In this document: in pieces, positions 27,813 to 37,444 of the stretch
Layout: each line of letters opens with the position of its first letter
Numbering within the stretch: position 1 is the stretch's first letter
From: Bacillota bacterium
GTDB taxonomy: Bacteria; Bacillota; Clostridia; Acetivibrionales; Acetivibrionaceae
Direction of reading: 5' to 3'
DNA length: 62,205 nt
NCBI GenBank assembly: GCA_023398495.1
Contig: JAEWSG010000179.1
Coordinates: forward strand, 1-62,205
Position numbers and translations under genes: made by a program
Notes under the pieces: model-generated
Told to the model about the DNA's origin: nothing
Databases searched by the model: none
What the model saw: the letters and a program-made list of their open reading frames with translations, nothing else

Positions 27813-29258
27813 TTACTTTTTTGATGTAACTTTCCTATACAGCTCCAGATATTCCTTTGCTGACCTCTCCCAGCTGAAATCTACAGCCATCCCCTTCTTC
27901 ATAAGCCAGTTCCAAGTTGACCTGTGGTAATAGAAGTGCACTGCCTCTTTTACAGCGTAGAGCATATCATGGGCATTATATCTCGTAAATGTAAACCCGT
28001 TACCTTCATGCGTTATATCGTTGTACTGCATAATGGTATCTTTAAGCCCTCCCGTTTCTCTTACAATAGGGATTGTACCGTACCTGAGACTGAACATCTG
28101 GCTTAATCCGCAGGGTTCAAACAGCGAAGGCATTAGGAACATATCGGAGCCCGCATAAATTCTTTGCGATAAAAGAGCATCGTACTTAAGATTTACAGAT
28201 AATTTCCCCTGATATTTTTCCTGATAATGTTTTAGTGCCTGTTCATACCTATGCTCTCCGGCTCCGAGAATTACAAGCTGAATATCCATATTAAGCAAAT
28301 CATCCATTACATGGTTTATGAGATCAAACCCCTTCTGGTCAACCAACCTTGATATTATACCTATAACCGGTATATCTATCCTTTCCGGAAGGCCAAGGCT
28401 CTGTTGAAGCATTTGCTTATTTGTCATCTTACCTTCAAGGTTATCTGCACTGAACCTTGCATAAATCCGGTCATCCTTGGCAGGGTCATTGCTTTCCATA
28501 TCTATTCCGTTGAGTATTCCGTAGAGATCCTGCGATCTTTTATTGAGAACATCATTGAGCCTCTCCCCGAAAAAATCCGTCTTTATCTCTTCGGCGTACG
28601 TTTTGCTCACGGTTGTAATCAGGTCTGAATAGATCAGACCAGCCTTTAAGTAATTTACTGTGTCAAAAAACTCTATTCCATTAGGTGTAAAGTGTTCCCA
28701 ACCAAGTCCTAATACCTCTCCTAAAACCTCTTTCGGGAAAACCCCCTGATACTTTAAATTATGTATTGTAAACACAGTCTTTATATCTTTATAAAAATCA
28801 TTGCTTTTGTAATTGGCTTTAAGCAACAAACTAACCGTTCCTGTCTGCCAGTCATTGCAATGTATGATATCAGGTTTAAAATCAATTACTGGAAGCATTG
28901 ATAGCAAAGCCTTAGAAAAGAAGGCAAACCGTTCCGCCTCGTCATCGTAGCCATAATAGCCGTCTCGTCCGAAGTAATACTCATTGTCAAGAAAATAATA
29001 GACTACTCCGTCACTTTCATATTTCATTATCCCACAGAATTGGTGTCTCCACGAAATATCTACATATACATAACCTAAGTACTCCATCTCTTCAACATAC
29101 TTCTGAGGAATGTTTTTGTACTTTGGCATTACTACTCTGACGTCCTGTCCCAACCCATTCAATGCCTTTGGCAGCGAAGCTGCCACATCGGCAAGTCCAC
29201 CGGATTTTGCAAAGGGATCTACTTCGGATGAAACAAATAGCACCTTAGTCTTCTTCAT
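27813..29258 (-). CDS. glgA: Glycogen (starch) synthase
   Basis: The GT5 glycosyltransferase extends alpha-1,4-glucan using ADP-glucose. The ADP-glucose-binding KxGGL motif is at PFAKSGGLADVAASLPKAL. Other landmarks are DIIHCNDWQTG, FTIHNLKYQGVFP, GILNGIDMESNDPAKD, GIISRLVDQKGFDL and the E-x7-E region FEPCGLSQMFSLRYGTIP. Start 29258 has AGGAGGATATT directly before the ATG and yields 481 residues, the normal size; the open frame extends 19 codons further. No other glg genes are in the window. Confidence 0.95.
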   Translation of the reverse strand: MKKTKVLFVSSEVDPFAKSGGLADVAASLPKALNGLGQDVRVVMPKYKNIPQKYVEEMEYLGYVYVDISWRHQFCGIMKYESDGVVYYFLDNEYYFGRDGYYGYDDEAERFAFFSKALLSMLPVIDFKPDIIHCNDWQTGTVSLLLKANYKSNDFYKDIKTVFTIHNLKYQGVFPKEVLGEVLGLGWEHFTPNGIEFFDTVNYLKAGLIYSDLITTVSKTYAEEIKTDFFGERLNDVLNKRSQDLYGILNGIDMESNDPAKDDRIYARFSADNLEGKMTNKQMLQQSLGLPERIDIPVIGIISRLVDQKGFDLINHVMDDLLNMDIQLVILGAGEHRYEQALKHYQEKYQGKLSVNLKYDALLSQRIYAGSDMFLMPSLFEPCGLSQMFSLRYGTIPIVRETGGLKDTIMQYNDITHEGNGFTFTRYNAHDMLYAVKEAVHFYYHRSTWNWLMKKGMAVDFSWERSAKEYLELYRKVTSKK

Positions 29259-29450
29259 AATATCCTCCTGTGTTAAATAATTAGATTTTCCATAAGATGA
29301 ATAAAACATTGTCATTTATTTTATTATCCTAAGCTACTACCATTATAATAAATATTGCCATAATATTAAAATATTTTTTATATTTTCCCTAAAGGAATTT
29401 GGAATACAAGTGTCTAACCTCTGTTCTTATAAAATTTCTTTTATAAAAAC

Positions 29451-29477
29451 GAACTTTTTATCAATATTTCCTGTCTA
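29451..29477 (+). promoter_or_regulatory. Candidate autoregulated ECF-sigma promoter
   Basis: GAACTTTTT (starting 29451) and TGTCTAA (starting 29472), 17 bases apart, resemble the ECF-type pattern of a GAAC -35 followed by T bases and a CGTCTAA -10, as in SigV/SigW-like promoters. It lies about 75 bases upstream of the ECF sigma gene. This fits the usual autoregulation of ECF sigma/anti-sigma operons. Confidence 0.45.
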
Positions 29478-29552
29478 ATAATAGAATTTACAAATATTCG
29501 TCAATTCAAACTTGATATATCGAGAATTTATTTTTAGGTGGTGACCACAAAC

Positions 29553-30083
29553 TTGATTGAACTTGTTGAAAAAGCCAAGGCAGGTAATCAAAATGCCTTC
29601 ATGGAACTGTTTGATACCATTAAGGTGCAATTATATAAAACAGCATTGGTCAGGCTTTGCAACGAACAGGATGCTTTAGATGCCATACAGGAATCCCTTG
29701 TCAAGGCTTTTTCAAACATAAAGAACTTAAGGGAAAACCAGTTCTTTAAAACATGGCTGATCAGAATACTGTTAAATGAATGCAATAATATTGAGGCTTA
29801 CAGAAGAAAAGTCATTCTCCATGACAATGCACTAGACGACAACACCCATCATGATGAACATGACTCAGCCATGTCCATGGATATACGGAATCTGACCGGC
29901 AAATTAGACACTATATACAAAGAAGTAATTGACCTTCGATATAACCATGATTTAAAGCTTGAGGACATAGCCGTTTTGCTTGACATACCTTTAGGAACAG
30001 TTAAGTCAAGGCTCAACAAGGCTCATAAATTATTAAAGGAACAACTTGAAACCAGCTTTTCCCAAAAGGAGGTATCTTTATGA
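29553..30083 (+). CDS. ECF-family RNA polymerase sigma factor
   Basis: The protein has about 176 residues with sigma region 2 (MELFDTIKVQLYKTALVRLC, DAIQESLVKAFSNIKNLREN, FFKTWLIRILLNECNN) and region 4 (YKEVIDLRYNHDLKLEDIAV, LDIPLGTVKSRLNKAHKLLK). The track of codons starts at GTG 29538, but AGGTGGTGA at 29536-29544 is an almost perfect Shine-Dalgarno, with correct spacing to the TTG at 29553. The stop overlaps the ATG of the next gene (ATGA), so it is translationally coupled to the anti-sigma/A2M protein. It should direct RNA polymerase to stress promoters when released from that protein. Confidence 0.93.
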   Translation: MIELVEKAKAGNQNAFMELFDTIKVQLYKTALVRLCNEQDALDAIQESLVKAFSNIKNLRENQFFKTWLIRILLNECNNIEAYRRKVILHDNALDDNTHHDEHDSAMSMDIRNLTGKLDTIYKEVIDLRYNHDLKLEDIAVLLDIPLGTVKSRLNKAHKLLKEQLETSFSQKEVSL

Positions 30084-33000
30084 ACTGTAAAGAAATAATT
30101 GACAACTTAGAAGCATATATTCAGAACGATCTTGATGAAAGCATTAAATCAGAGCTTGAAAAACATCTTAGTGAGTGTTCTGAATGTAACAAAGAATATA
30201 TAGAATTGAGAAATTCAATAAAAAGTATTAAGAAAGCCTATTCAGAAGTCGAAATTCCTGCAAAACTCAGCAGTATATCATTGGCAACTGTAAATTTTAA
30301 AACTAGAAAACGGATCATTACAATAAAAAAGGCATCACTTGCAATAGCCTGTGTATTTGTACTTTTACTTGGGATATTCTTTATTCCGAATTCTACATTT
30401 ACTGAAAAAGTAATTGCCGGCGACTACCGGGGTGGTTTTACCCTCACGCCTGTCAGCTCTGACTCAACCGGAATAAAACCGGATAGTGAGTTTATCCTTG
30501 ACTCAAAGAACAGTATTGATCTAAAAAAACTTGAAGCCAGCTTGTCAATTGACAAGGAGCCTGCTCCGCATATCTCTGAAAATGGTTTGAATTCATTTAA
30601 GATTAAGCCTGCACGCGAACTCAAACAAAACAGTCTTTATACCTTCAGAATCAAATCTCCTGATAGAGGTGATATTACCTGGACTTTCCAGACCTGTGCC
30701 ACTTTTAAAATACTTGGTGCTTTTCCTGGAGATAAAACAACCGATGTGCCAACCAATTCTGGTATAGAAATATACTTCAGTCACGAAGGTTTTGAAGACA
30801 TCGATAAATACTTTGAGATATCCCCAAAAGCAGAAGGCCGCTTTGAAAGACACAAAAAGGCTGTAGTTTTTGTGCCAAAAGCCCTGAAAGAAGCTACTTT
30901 ATATACTGTCAAGGTAAAAAAAGGCTTGAAACTTACAGGTACTGATTATACTATAGGTGAGGACTTTTCGTTTCAGTTTGAAACTACATCAACCAGTGAA
31001 AATAGTCCATACGAAAAAGGATTTTTCTCATATTTGCAGAGCATCAATGAGTTTGTTCCTGATGAAGCTCCGAACCTTTTAGTTAATTATCACATAAATA
31101 CCCAAAATCAAAATAATACTATAAAAGTAAAAACAGGTGTTTACGCATATAAAGATGCCGATTCCTTCATTGCAGTGCTTGAAAACATACGTACTACCGC
31201 TGCTTCCTCCTGGGCATACAGAAGCACATCTAAAATTCTGATTCCTGTCATCGGTCTTGAGAAAAGACTTGAATTTGAGCAAGAATTCAGTTCAAATCCG
31301 GATGAAAAGCAACAACTTATAAAAATTCCCGATTCTCTGCCTCAAGGTTTTTATCTTGTTGACAGCAAGTGGGAGGATTTAAGTTTTCAGACCTTTATCC
31401 AGATTACCGAAGTCGGTATGTACCTTATGGATAGCAGCACTAAAACCCTTATTTGGTTAAACGACCTGAGCTTAAAAAAACCTGCTTATAACGCTAAAAT
31501 ATCTATTGCTGGCTCTGATAAAACTTATACCACTGACAAAGACGGCTTGGCTTATTTTGATTCACCTTCAATTCAAAAAACTCGGGCTTCAGAAAATATA
31601 ACCTATTACAAAATTCAGACTACAGACAACAAGCAAGCTGTATTGGTCCAAAGTGAAAATTACAGGACTTATGAAGACAGTAATAATAGTATGTACTGGA
31701 ACTTTATTCAGCTTGACAGAAACCTTTACAAGCCCGATGATACTGTAAACTTCTGGGGTCTTGTAAAAAACAGATATTCCAACGAAAAAGCCACTTCCTT
31801 AACTATTGAAGTAAATCAAGGCAATAGCTATTTTCAAAGGTATATAGATTATAAAGCTCAAGGCAAAGCAGGTATTGGCTACTTTCCTTTGAGTGAACCT
31901 CCACTTGTGAGCAAAGAGTTGACAGTTAAAGATGGCATATTCAGCGGCAACTTTGAACTTCCCAACCTTGACCCAGGAGGCTATCAGCTGGTAGTAAAGA
32001 AAAATGATCAGGTTGTTGTAAACTCATACATCAGTATTGAAAACTTTATTAAACCTGCTTATAAACTGGAAATCACAAAGGACAAAAAGGCAGTTTTTCC
32101 GGAACAAGCGATAAACTTCAGCATTAAAGGCTCTTTCTTTGAGGGTACTGCTGTTCCTGATCTTCAGGTAGATTATAATATTAATTCTGATAGTTTTGGC
32201 GATAATTTTGTACAAAAAACAACTACAACAGATTCCTCCGGCTCTATAGACGTTAAATATGTGCCAAATCCTTCAGCAAATGTGCAAGGGGAACATAGTA
32301 TTGATATATACGCTCATGCACGTCTGCCGGAAGCTGGCGAAATAACAGGTAATGAACAGGTACGACTTTTTGTAAATGACATTAATGTAAATATAACCTC
32401 TGAATTAAAAAATAATAAAGGTACAGTAAATGCTGTTGTAAATAAAGTTGTATTAGAGAGATTAAATAACGGAACAGCTAAAGACAGTATGGACTACCTT
32501 GGTGATGCTGTAAGCGGTAAAACACTGACAGGAATAATATACAAAAACACCTGGGTAAAAATTGAAGACGGTGAATACTATGACTATATAAACAAGGTCA
32601 CAGAAAAGAGGTACAGGTACGAAGACCATAAAGAAGTATTTACGAATATATCCATGACAACCGACAGTACAGGAAAAGCTTCTGCCACTTTTGATGCTCC
32701 TAGAATTGAGAACGGCTACTATTCTGCTGAAATTAAATGTACTGACAACTCAGGAAGAAATATGAAATTTGATTCTTATGTAGGAGACTACACCATATTT
32801 AACGGCTATGATGAGAACAGATACTTCCTCGATGGAGGTAAAGAAAACTATAAAACAGGCGAGAGAGTCGATCTTACCTACAAAAAAGGTAATAAAACAA
32901 TGCCGGATGGTTCTTACCTTTTTATCAAATTACAAAATGGAATCCGGAGTTATGAAGTTGGGAGCACACCTGATTTCAGCTTTATCATGGACGAGAAGGA

Positions 33001-35359
33001 TGTACCGAATGTAGTTGTAACAGGTGTATACTTCAATGGAATTACCTATGTTCAATCCGAAGAATTCAACGCTGTTTTCAACTATGATGAGAAAAATCTT
33101 GTAATTGATGCAAAACTGGACAAAACCTCCTACAAGCCAGGAGATGAAGTAACTGTAAGCATTAACGCTAAGGATAAAAACGGAAATCCTAAGAAGGCTG
33201 TTGTTAATTCCAGCATAGTTGATGAAGCACTGTTCAAATTACATGAACAACAAATTGAAACCCTTCAAACGCTTTATGCTTCTCTTCCTTCAGGGGTTGG
33301 CTACAGCTATCAGTCCCATGTAAATTCAGGTATGAGCGGGGGCTCAAAAGGTGCTTGGAGTAGAGGCAGTATTTATACAACATTTTCTGAAGCAGCAAAT
33401 ACAAAGGGTATTTGCACCACAGATATGACAATAACCTACGACGCAGTCAAACTTGAATACATCTCTGGCTCAGGAGCTCCAACCGCTGCAATCAGAGAAG
33501 ACTTCAAAGACACAGCATACTTCAATACCATCACACTAAATGATAACGGATATGGAGAGCTTAAATTCAAAATACCTGACAATATAACCTCCTGGCGTGT
33601 ATCACTGACAGGTGTCACTCCGGATTTGCATGCGGGTAGCAATAAAGTCAGCCTGAACGTGACCTTGCCCTTCTTTATAAACTACACCCTAAACAACACC
33701 TATCTGGATGGCGATAAGCCGGTTTTAGGTGTTACGGCTTACGGAAATGACCTTAAAGAAAATGAAAAGGTTTTATTTGAAGTGTGTGATTCTCAAAACC
33801 AAAAGGTTCTGGCAAGTGCAGAAGGCAAGGCCTTTGACAGGGTAAATATACCTCTGTGGGAGTTGAGCGAAGGTAAATACGATATCTTAATAAAAGCATC
33901 CGCCGAAAAGGGTTTAAAGGACTCATTAAAACACACGGTTAGCGTATTAAAAACATACCACCAGATTGATGAAGCCTTGTACTATGATCTTAAGCCAGGC
34001 ACTAATTTTAAAGGAGGATCTACCGGTAATACCAAACTCATATTTACCGATAAAGGCAGAGGTATGTATTTAGGAGAGCTTAACTACTTAAGATATTTAT
34101 CCGGCAACCGGATAGATCAAAAACTTGCGGCTCAAATATCAAATGACCTGATAAACACTTATTTTGAGCAAGATGATCCCGAAGCTTCCATATCTCCGGT
34201 CAATGTATCAAGTTATCAAAGAGAGGACGGGGGTATTTCCCTACTTCCTTATGGCAACAGTGATATTGACACAAGTGCAAAGCTTTCATCTTTAATTTTA
34301 TACCAGGTAAATGCCTTCAGGCTGAAGGAATACTTCTATACAAAACTTTATGACGATTTGCCAGGACTTAAAGGTAATGCTTTATATGGCCTTGCTGTAT
34401 CGAAGGAACCTGTGCTGTTAGAGCTTAATAAAGCCTCAGAGACTGAAAACGCAAGCATAAAGGATCTACTTTATATAGCTCTTGCTTATTGCGAGCTAGG
34501 TGAACTCCCTATGGCTGACAGGATTTTTGTTGAAAAAATCGCAACTCGTATGAAGGAATACAAACCCTATTTGAGGATAGAAACCGGCAAAGACAAGGAT
34601 GATATTCTTGAGTGCACTTCGCTTGCCGCATTACTTGCTTCAAAGCTTGATAAACCTCAAAAATCCGGACTATATGATTATTGTACAAACAATGAAAGCA
34701 AAGATATTTTCATAGCAATTGATAAACTGCTTTATATAAAAGAAGAAATTGCAAAAGCCAATGGTGGTACTGTATCCTTTAGTTATACACTGAATGGAAA
34801 ATCCTACAGTAAAACATTGGAAGCCGGAGAATCATTTGCACTTACATTGCCTTCAAAGGATATCAACAATTTAGAAATCAATAATGTAACCGGAGATATT
34901 TCAGCGGTGTCAATGTTTAAAAAACCTCTCGCAGGTACTGAAAAAACCGACAATAACCTGACTGTTAAAAAAGCATATTATCCTAGAAAAGGCAACAATC
35001 AGAATAACAGCTTCAAACAGGACGAAATAGTAAAGGTAGTTATCACATGGGATATAAGCAATCAAGCAATTGATGGTTCATATCGGATAACCGATTTCCT
35101 TCCATCAGGCTTAAAACCTATCAATAATCCTTCAGCAATGGGTGTAAATCCAAGTAGTAGCGAAATAAGCTATATGGAATCTGATGGGCAAAAAGTAACC
35201 TTTTATGTAGGTAAGGATTGGGAAAAGAAAACGCCTCTCACCTACTATGCAAGGGTAATAAGTCCAGGGACCTATAAGGCCGAAAGTACAATAATACAGA
35301 GTGTATCCTCTAAGGAAAGCCTCAACTTCAGCGATGTCGGTACTGTAATTATACAATAG
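30080..35359 (+). CDS. Anti-sigma factor fused to an alpha-2-macroglobulin-like ectodomain
   Basis: A single 1759-residue frame. Residues 1-40 form a zf-HC2 anti-sigma zinc finger (Cys3, His29, Cys33, Cys36 in HLSECSEC). One membrane helix lies at about 85-103. Two Ig-like domains follow (about 110-310), then macroglobulin-type beta domains, the A2M signature region (IPDNITSWRVSLTGVTPDLH), a helical toroid-like domain (about 1320-1560, with YQREDGGISLLPYG) and a terminal beta domain resembling bacterial MG10. The thioester motif CxEQ is not present; its place is taken by KGRGMYLGELNYLRYL. Bacterial A2Ms trap proteases outside the cell. The fusion implies that the ectodomain signals through the anti-sigma finger to the coupled ECF sigma. 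A foldback repeat starts 16 bp after the stop. Confidence 0.88.
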   Translation: MNCKEIIDNLEAYIQNDLDESIKSELEKHLSECSECNKEYIELRNSIKSIKKAYSEVEIPAKLSSISLATVNFKTRKRIITIKKASLAIACVFVLLLGIFFIPNSTFTEKVIAGDYRGGFTLTPVSSDSTGIKPDSEFILDSKNSIDLKKLEASLSIDKEPAPHISENGLNSFKIKPARELKQNSLYTFRIKSPDRGDITWTFQTCATFKILGAFPGDKTTDVPTNSGIEIYFSHEGFEDIDKYFEISPKAEGRFERHKKAVVFVPKALKEATLYTVKVKKGLKLTGTDYTIGEDFSFQFETTSTSENSPYEKGFFSYLQSINEFVPDEAPNLLVNYHINTQNQNNTIKVKTGVYAYKDADSFIAVLENIRTTAASSWAYRSTSKILIPVIGLEKRLEFEQEFSSNPDEKQQLIKIPDSLPQGFYLVDSKWEDLSFQTFIQITEVGMYLMDSSTKTLIWLNDLSLKKPAYNAKISIAGSDKTYTTDKDGLAYFDSPSIQKTRASENITYYKIQTTDNKQAVLVQSENYRTYEDSNNSMYWNFIQLDRNLYKPDDTVNFWGLVKNRYSNEKATSLTIEVNQGNSYFQRYIDYKAQGKAGIGYFPLSEPPLVSKELTVKDGIFSGNFELPNLDPGGYQLVVKKNDQVVVNSYISIENFIKPAYKLEITKDKKAVFPEQAINFSIKGSFFEGTAVPDLQVDYNINSDSFGDNFVQKTTTTDSSGSIDVKYVPNPSANVQGEHSIDIYAHARLPEAGEITGNEQVRLFVNDINVNITSELKNNKGTVNAVVNKVVLERLNNGTAKDSMDYLGDAVSGKTLTGIIYKNTWVKIEDGEYYDYINKVTEKRYRYEDHKEVFTNISMTTDSTGKASATFDAPRIENGYYSAEIKCTDNSGRNMKFDSYVGDYTIFNGYDENRYFLDGGKENYKTGERVDLTYKKGNKTMPDGSYLFIKLQNGIRSYEVGSTPDFSFIMDEKDVPNVVVTGVYFNGITYVQSEEFNAVFNYDEKNLVIDAKLDKTSYKPGDEVTVSINAKDKNGNPKKAVVNSSIVDEALFKLHEQQIETLQTLYASLPSGVGYSYQSHVNSGMSGGSKGAWSRGSIYTTFSEAANTKGICTTDMTITYDAVKLEYISGSGAPTAAIREDFKDTAYFNTITLNDNGYGELKFKIPDNITSWRVSLTGVTPDLHAGSNKVSLNVTLPFFINYTLNNTYLDGDKPVLGVTAYGNDLKENEKVLFEVCDSQNQKVLASAEGKAFDRVNIPLWELSEGKYDILIKASAEKGLKDSLKHTVSVLKTYHQIDEALYYDLKPGTNFKGGSTGNTKLIFTDKGRGMYLGELNYLRYLSGNRIDQKLAAQISNDLINTYFEQDDPEASISPVNVSSYQREDGGISLLPYGNSDIDTSAKLSSLILYQVNAFRLKEYFYTKLYDDLPGLKGNALYGLAVSKEPVLLELNKASETENASIKDLLYIALAYCELGELPMADRIFVEKIATRMKEYKPYLRIETGKDKDDILECTSLAALLASKLDKPQKSGLYDYCTNNESKDIFIAIDKLLYIKEEIAKANGGTVSFSYTLNGKSYSKTLEAGESFALTLPSKDINNLEINNVTGDISAVSMFKKPLAGTEKTDNNLTVKKAYYPRKGNNQNNSFKQDEIVKVVITWDISNQAIDGSYRITDFLPSGLKPINNPSAMGVNPSSSEISYMESDGQKVTFYVGKDWEKKTPLTYYARVISPGTYKAESTIIQSVSSKESLNFSDVGTVIIQ

Positions 35360-35375
35360 AGATAAGTGATATCTA

Positions 35376-35632
35376 CTGTTTTGGTGTCAAACGATTCCAT
35401 TGCAAGGTCTTCGCAAAAAATCAGTAGGACGCCATTCGGCAGACAGATGAACGATATTTTGCTGTGCAAAAATCGTACCTCGGCTTGATAATTTTTCGCC
35501 GCGTCTATGGGACTTCCTGTCCCAAGACGCTAAAAATGCCATCCTTGGCATTTTTACTTCAAAATTATCAAGCCTTCGGCCAATGATTTTAATGCTCAGG
35601 CCAAGCAATTACATCATTTGACACCAAAACAG
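35376..35632. mobile_element. 257-bp foldback element B (MITE-like or structured 3' end)
   Basis: Perfect 16-bp terminal inverted repeats (CTGTTTTGGTGTCAAA at 35376-35391 and its complement at 35617-35632) continue as an imperfect inverted repeat for about 50 bp. Inside, GGCTTGATAATTTT (35482-35495) pairs with 35561-35574. This encloses two smaller hairpins: GCGTCT/AGACGC at 35501-35530 and AAAAATGCCA/TGGCATTTTT at 35532-35555. It encodes nothing convincing. No target-site duplication was found. It is the only sequence between the A2M stop and the converging pseudouridine synthase gene, so it may also terminate transcription both ways. Confidence 0.75.
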
Positions 35633-35679
35633 GTTTATGCCGTAATTTGGTTTGGCTAAGTAATTGGAAGTAAATGCAA

Positions 35680-36375
35680 CTACTTAAGGTTAAACCAATT
35701 CCAAGGTTCAATTTCAGGGGGATTGCATATGAAATTCAGTTCCTCCTGAGTTGTAGGATGCTTTAGCACAATACGGCAGGACCATAATGCAATTTGTTGA
35801 CCTACTTTGTTTACACTCTTACCATACCTCTGATCTCCATACAAGGGATGTCCCATATTGCAAAACTGTACTCTGATTTGATGTGAACGTCCTGTATGTA
35901 AATTTATCTTTACAAGTGTGTATCCTCTGGATGCATCAATAACTTCATAGTCAAGAATTGCCTTTTTGGCACCTTCAACATCTTGTGAAACAACACTTAC
36001 CATATTGGTTTTTTCATCCTTTAGCAGATAGTCTTCCAATCTTCCATGTTTATCTTTGACATTGCCGTGTACTACTGCAAAATAAGTCTTGTTCAAGCCT
36101 CTTGTACGTACTTGATCCGAAAGTCTTGATGCCGCCTTTGAGGTCTTCGCGAAAACCATTGCTCCACCAACAGGTCTATCTAGCCTGTGTACAAGTCCTA
36201 AATATACATTTCCGGGCTTATTATATCTTAATTTGATATCGTCCTTTAAAATTGTAAGCATGTCAATATCATTGGTGCTATCTTTTTGAACCGGAATATT
36301 AACAGGCTTTTCTACAATGAGCAGATGGTTGTCTTCGTATAGTATTGTGATCTTCAAGGTCTTGTCGGAATTCAT
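35680..36375 (-). CDS. RluA/RluD-family RNA pseudouridine synthase
   Basis: The protein has about 231 residues and carries the RluA-family catalytic motif YLGLVHRLDRPVGGAMVFAK with the catalytic Asp in HRLD. It begins with VEKPVNIPVQKD and has KINLHTGRSHQIRVQFCNMG near the C-terminus. There is no N-terminal S4 domain. The RNA target (rRNA or tRNA) cannot be told. Start 36375 overlaps the stop of the upstream methyltransferase gene (TAATG) and has GGAGGC 10 bases before it, so the two are translationally coupled and may modify the same RNA. Confidence 0.9.
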   Translation of the reverse strand: MNSDKTLKITILYEDNHLLIVEKPVNIPVQKDSTNDIDMLTILKDDIKLRYNKPGNVYLGLVHRLDRPVGGAMVFAKTSKAASRLSDQVRTRGLNKTYFAVVHGNVKDKHGRLEDYLLKDEKTNMVSVVSQDVEGAKKAILDYEVIDASRGYTLVKINLHTGRSHQIRVQFCNMGHPLYGDQRYGKSVNKVGQQIALWSCRIVLKHPTTQEELNFICNPPEIEPWNWFNLK

Positions 36376-37244
36376 TAACTTTTTGCCTCCCAACGGCCGA
36401 ATATTCCGCAAGGAAGTATCAAACCTGTAGACGAAACCGGTATACCAACTTCACCTGAAGATATGGCACCCTTATATTTTTTACCTATAGTCATCTTTAT
36501 GATATTCTCAACTACAGTTGGAGAAAACCCGGTAGTATATGAATTTATAAGGAAGAAAAGAGGTTCTTTTGAAAGTACATCCATGCACAGCTCAACTAAA
36601 GGATATATCTCATCCTCAATTTTCCAGATTTCTCCTTTAGGACCACGGCCATAAGATGGAGGGTCCATTATTATTGCGTCATAAATATTTCCCCTCCGCT
36701 TTTCCCTTTGAACAAATTTAATAACATCATCGGTTATAAAACGGACAGGCCTGTCCGATAATCCTGACAGGTTAATATTATCTTTAGCCCATTGTACCAT
36801 ACCCTTTGAGGCATCTACATGGCACACGGACGCCCCTGCATAGGCAGCTGCAACCGTAGCTCCCCCTGTATATGCAAAAAGGTTCAATACATTAGGAGGC
36901 TTTTTCGCCGAACGTATTTTATCCATCATCCAGCTCCAGTTAACGGCTTGTTCAGGGAAAAGACCTGTATGCTTAAAGCCTGTTGGTTCGATATTAAAGG
37001 ACATCCCTTTGTAAGATATCTTCCACCTTTCCGGCATTTTTTTCTTAAACTCCCATTTCCCTCCGCCGCTTGAACTTCTATGATAATGTGCATCAGCTTT
37101 ATCCCACAAGCCTTTCTTATCATTAATTGGCCAGATTATTTGAGGATCGGGTCTTCTTAACACATATGTACCCCATCTTTCAAGCTTCTCTCCATTACCT
37201 GTATCAATTAATTCATACTCTTTCCAGTCATCCGCAAGCAACAT
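36375..37244 (-). CDS. Class I SAM-dependent methyltransferase (RlmI-like)
   Basis: The 289-residue protein has the SAM-binding motif VLNLFAYTGGATVAAAYAGA, an acidic end of strand 2 in CHVDASKGMVQWAKDNI, and motif IV IMDPPSYGRGPKG. This combination matches the PF10672 group that includes rRNA 5-methylcytosine-type methyltransferases, but the usual N-terminal PUA domain is absent. GGAGGTTTAATATATA precedes the ATG. Coupling to an RNA pseudouridine synthase supports RNA as substrate. Confidence 0.85.
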   Translation of the reverse strand: MLLADDWKEYELIDTGNGEKLERWGTYVLRRPDPQIIWPINDKKGLWDKADAHYHRSSSGGGKWEFKKKMPERWKISYKGMSFNIEPTGFKHTGLFPEQAVNWSWMMDKIRSAKKPPNVLNLFAYTGGATVAAAYAGASVCHVDASKGMVQWAKDNINLSGLSDRPVRFITDDVIKFVQREKRRGNIYDAIIMDPPSYGRGPKGEIWKIEDEIYPLVELCMDVLSKEPLFFLINSYTTGFSPTVVENIIKMTIGKKYKGAISSGEVGIPVSSTGLILPCGIFGRWEAKS

Positions 37245-37444
37245 TATATATTAAACCTCCATTCGTTAATTCAGTAAACAATACCCGAAATATTATATCA
37301 CAAAAAAGCTATTTTTAAAGATAGCAGCACCAACTTCTTTACAGACCCCCATTTGAAAACCACCTAATTGATTGCTGACATTTTGTAACCAACTTAGCTG
37401 GCAATGAATAATATGTAGTATCAAAGAAAAGGAGATGATTTTCT

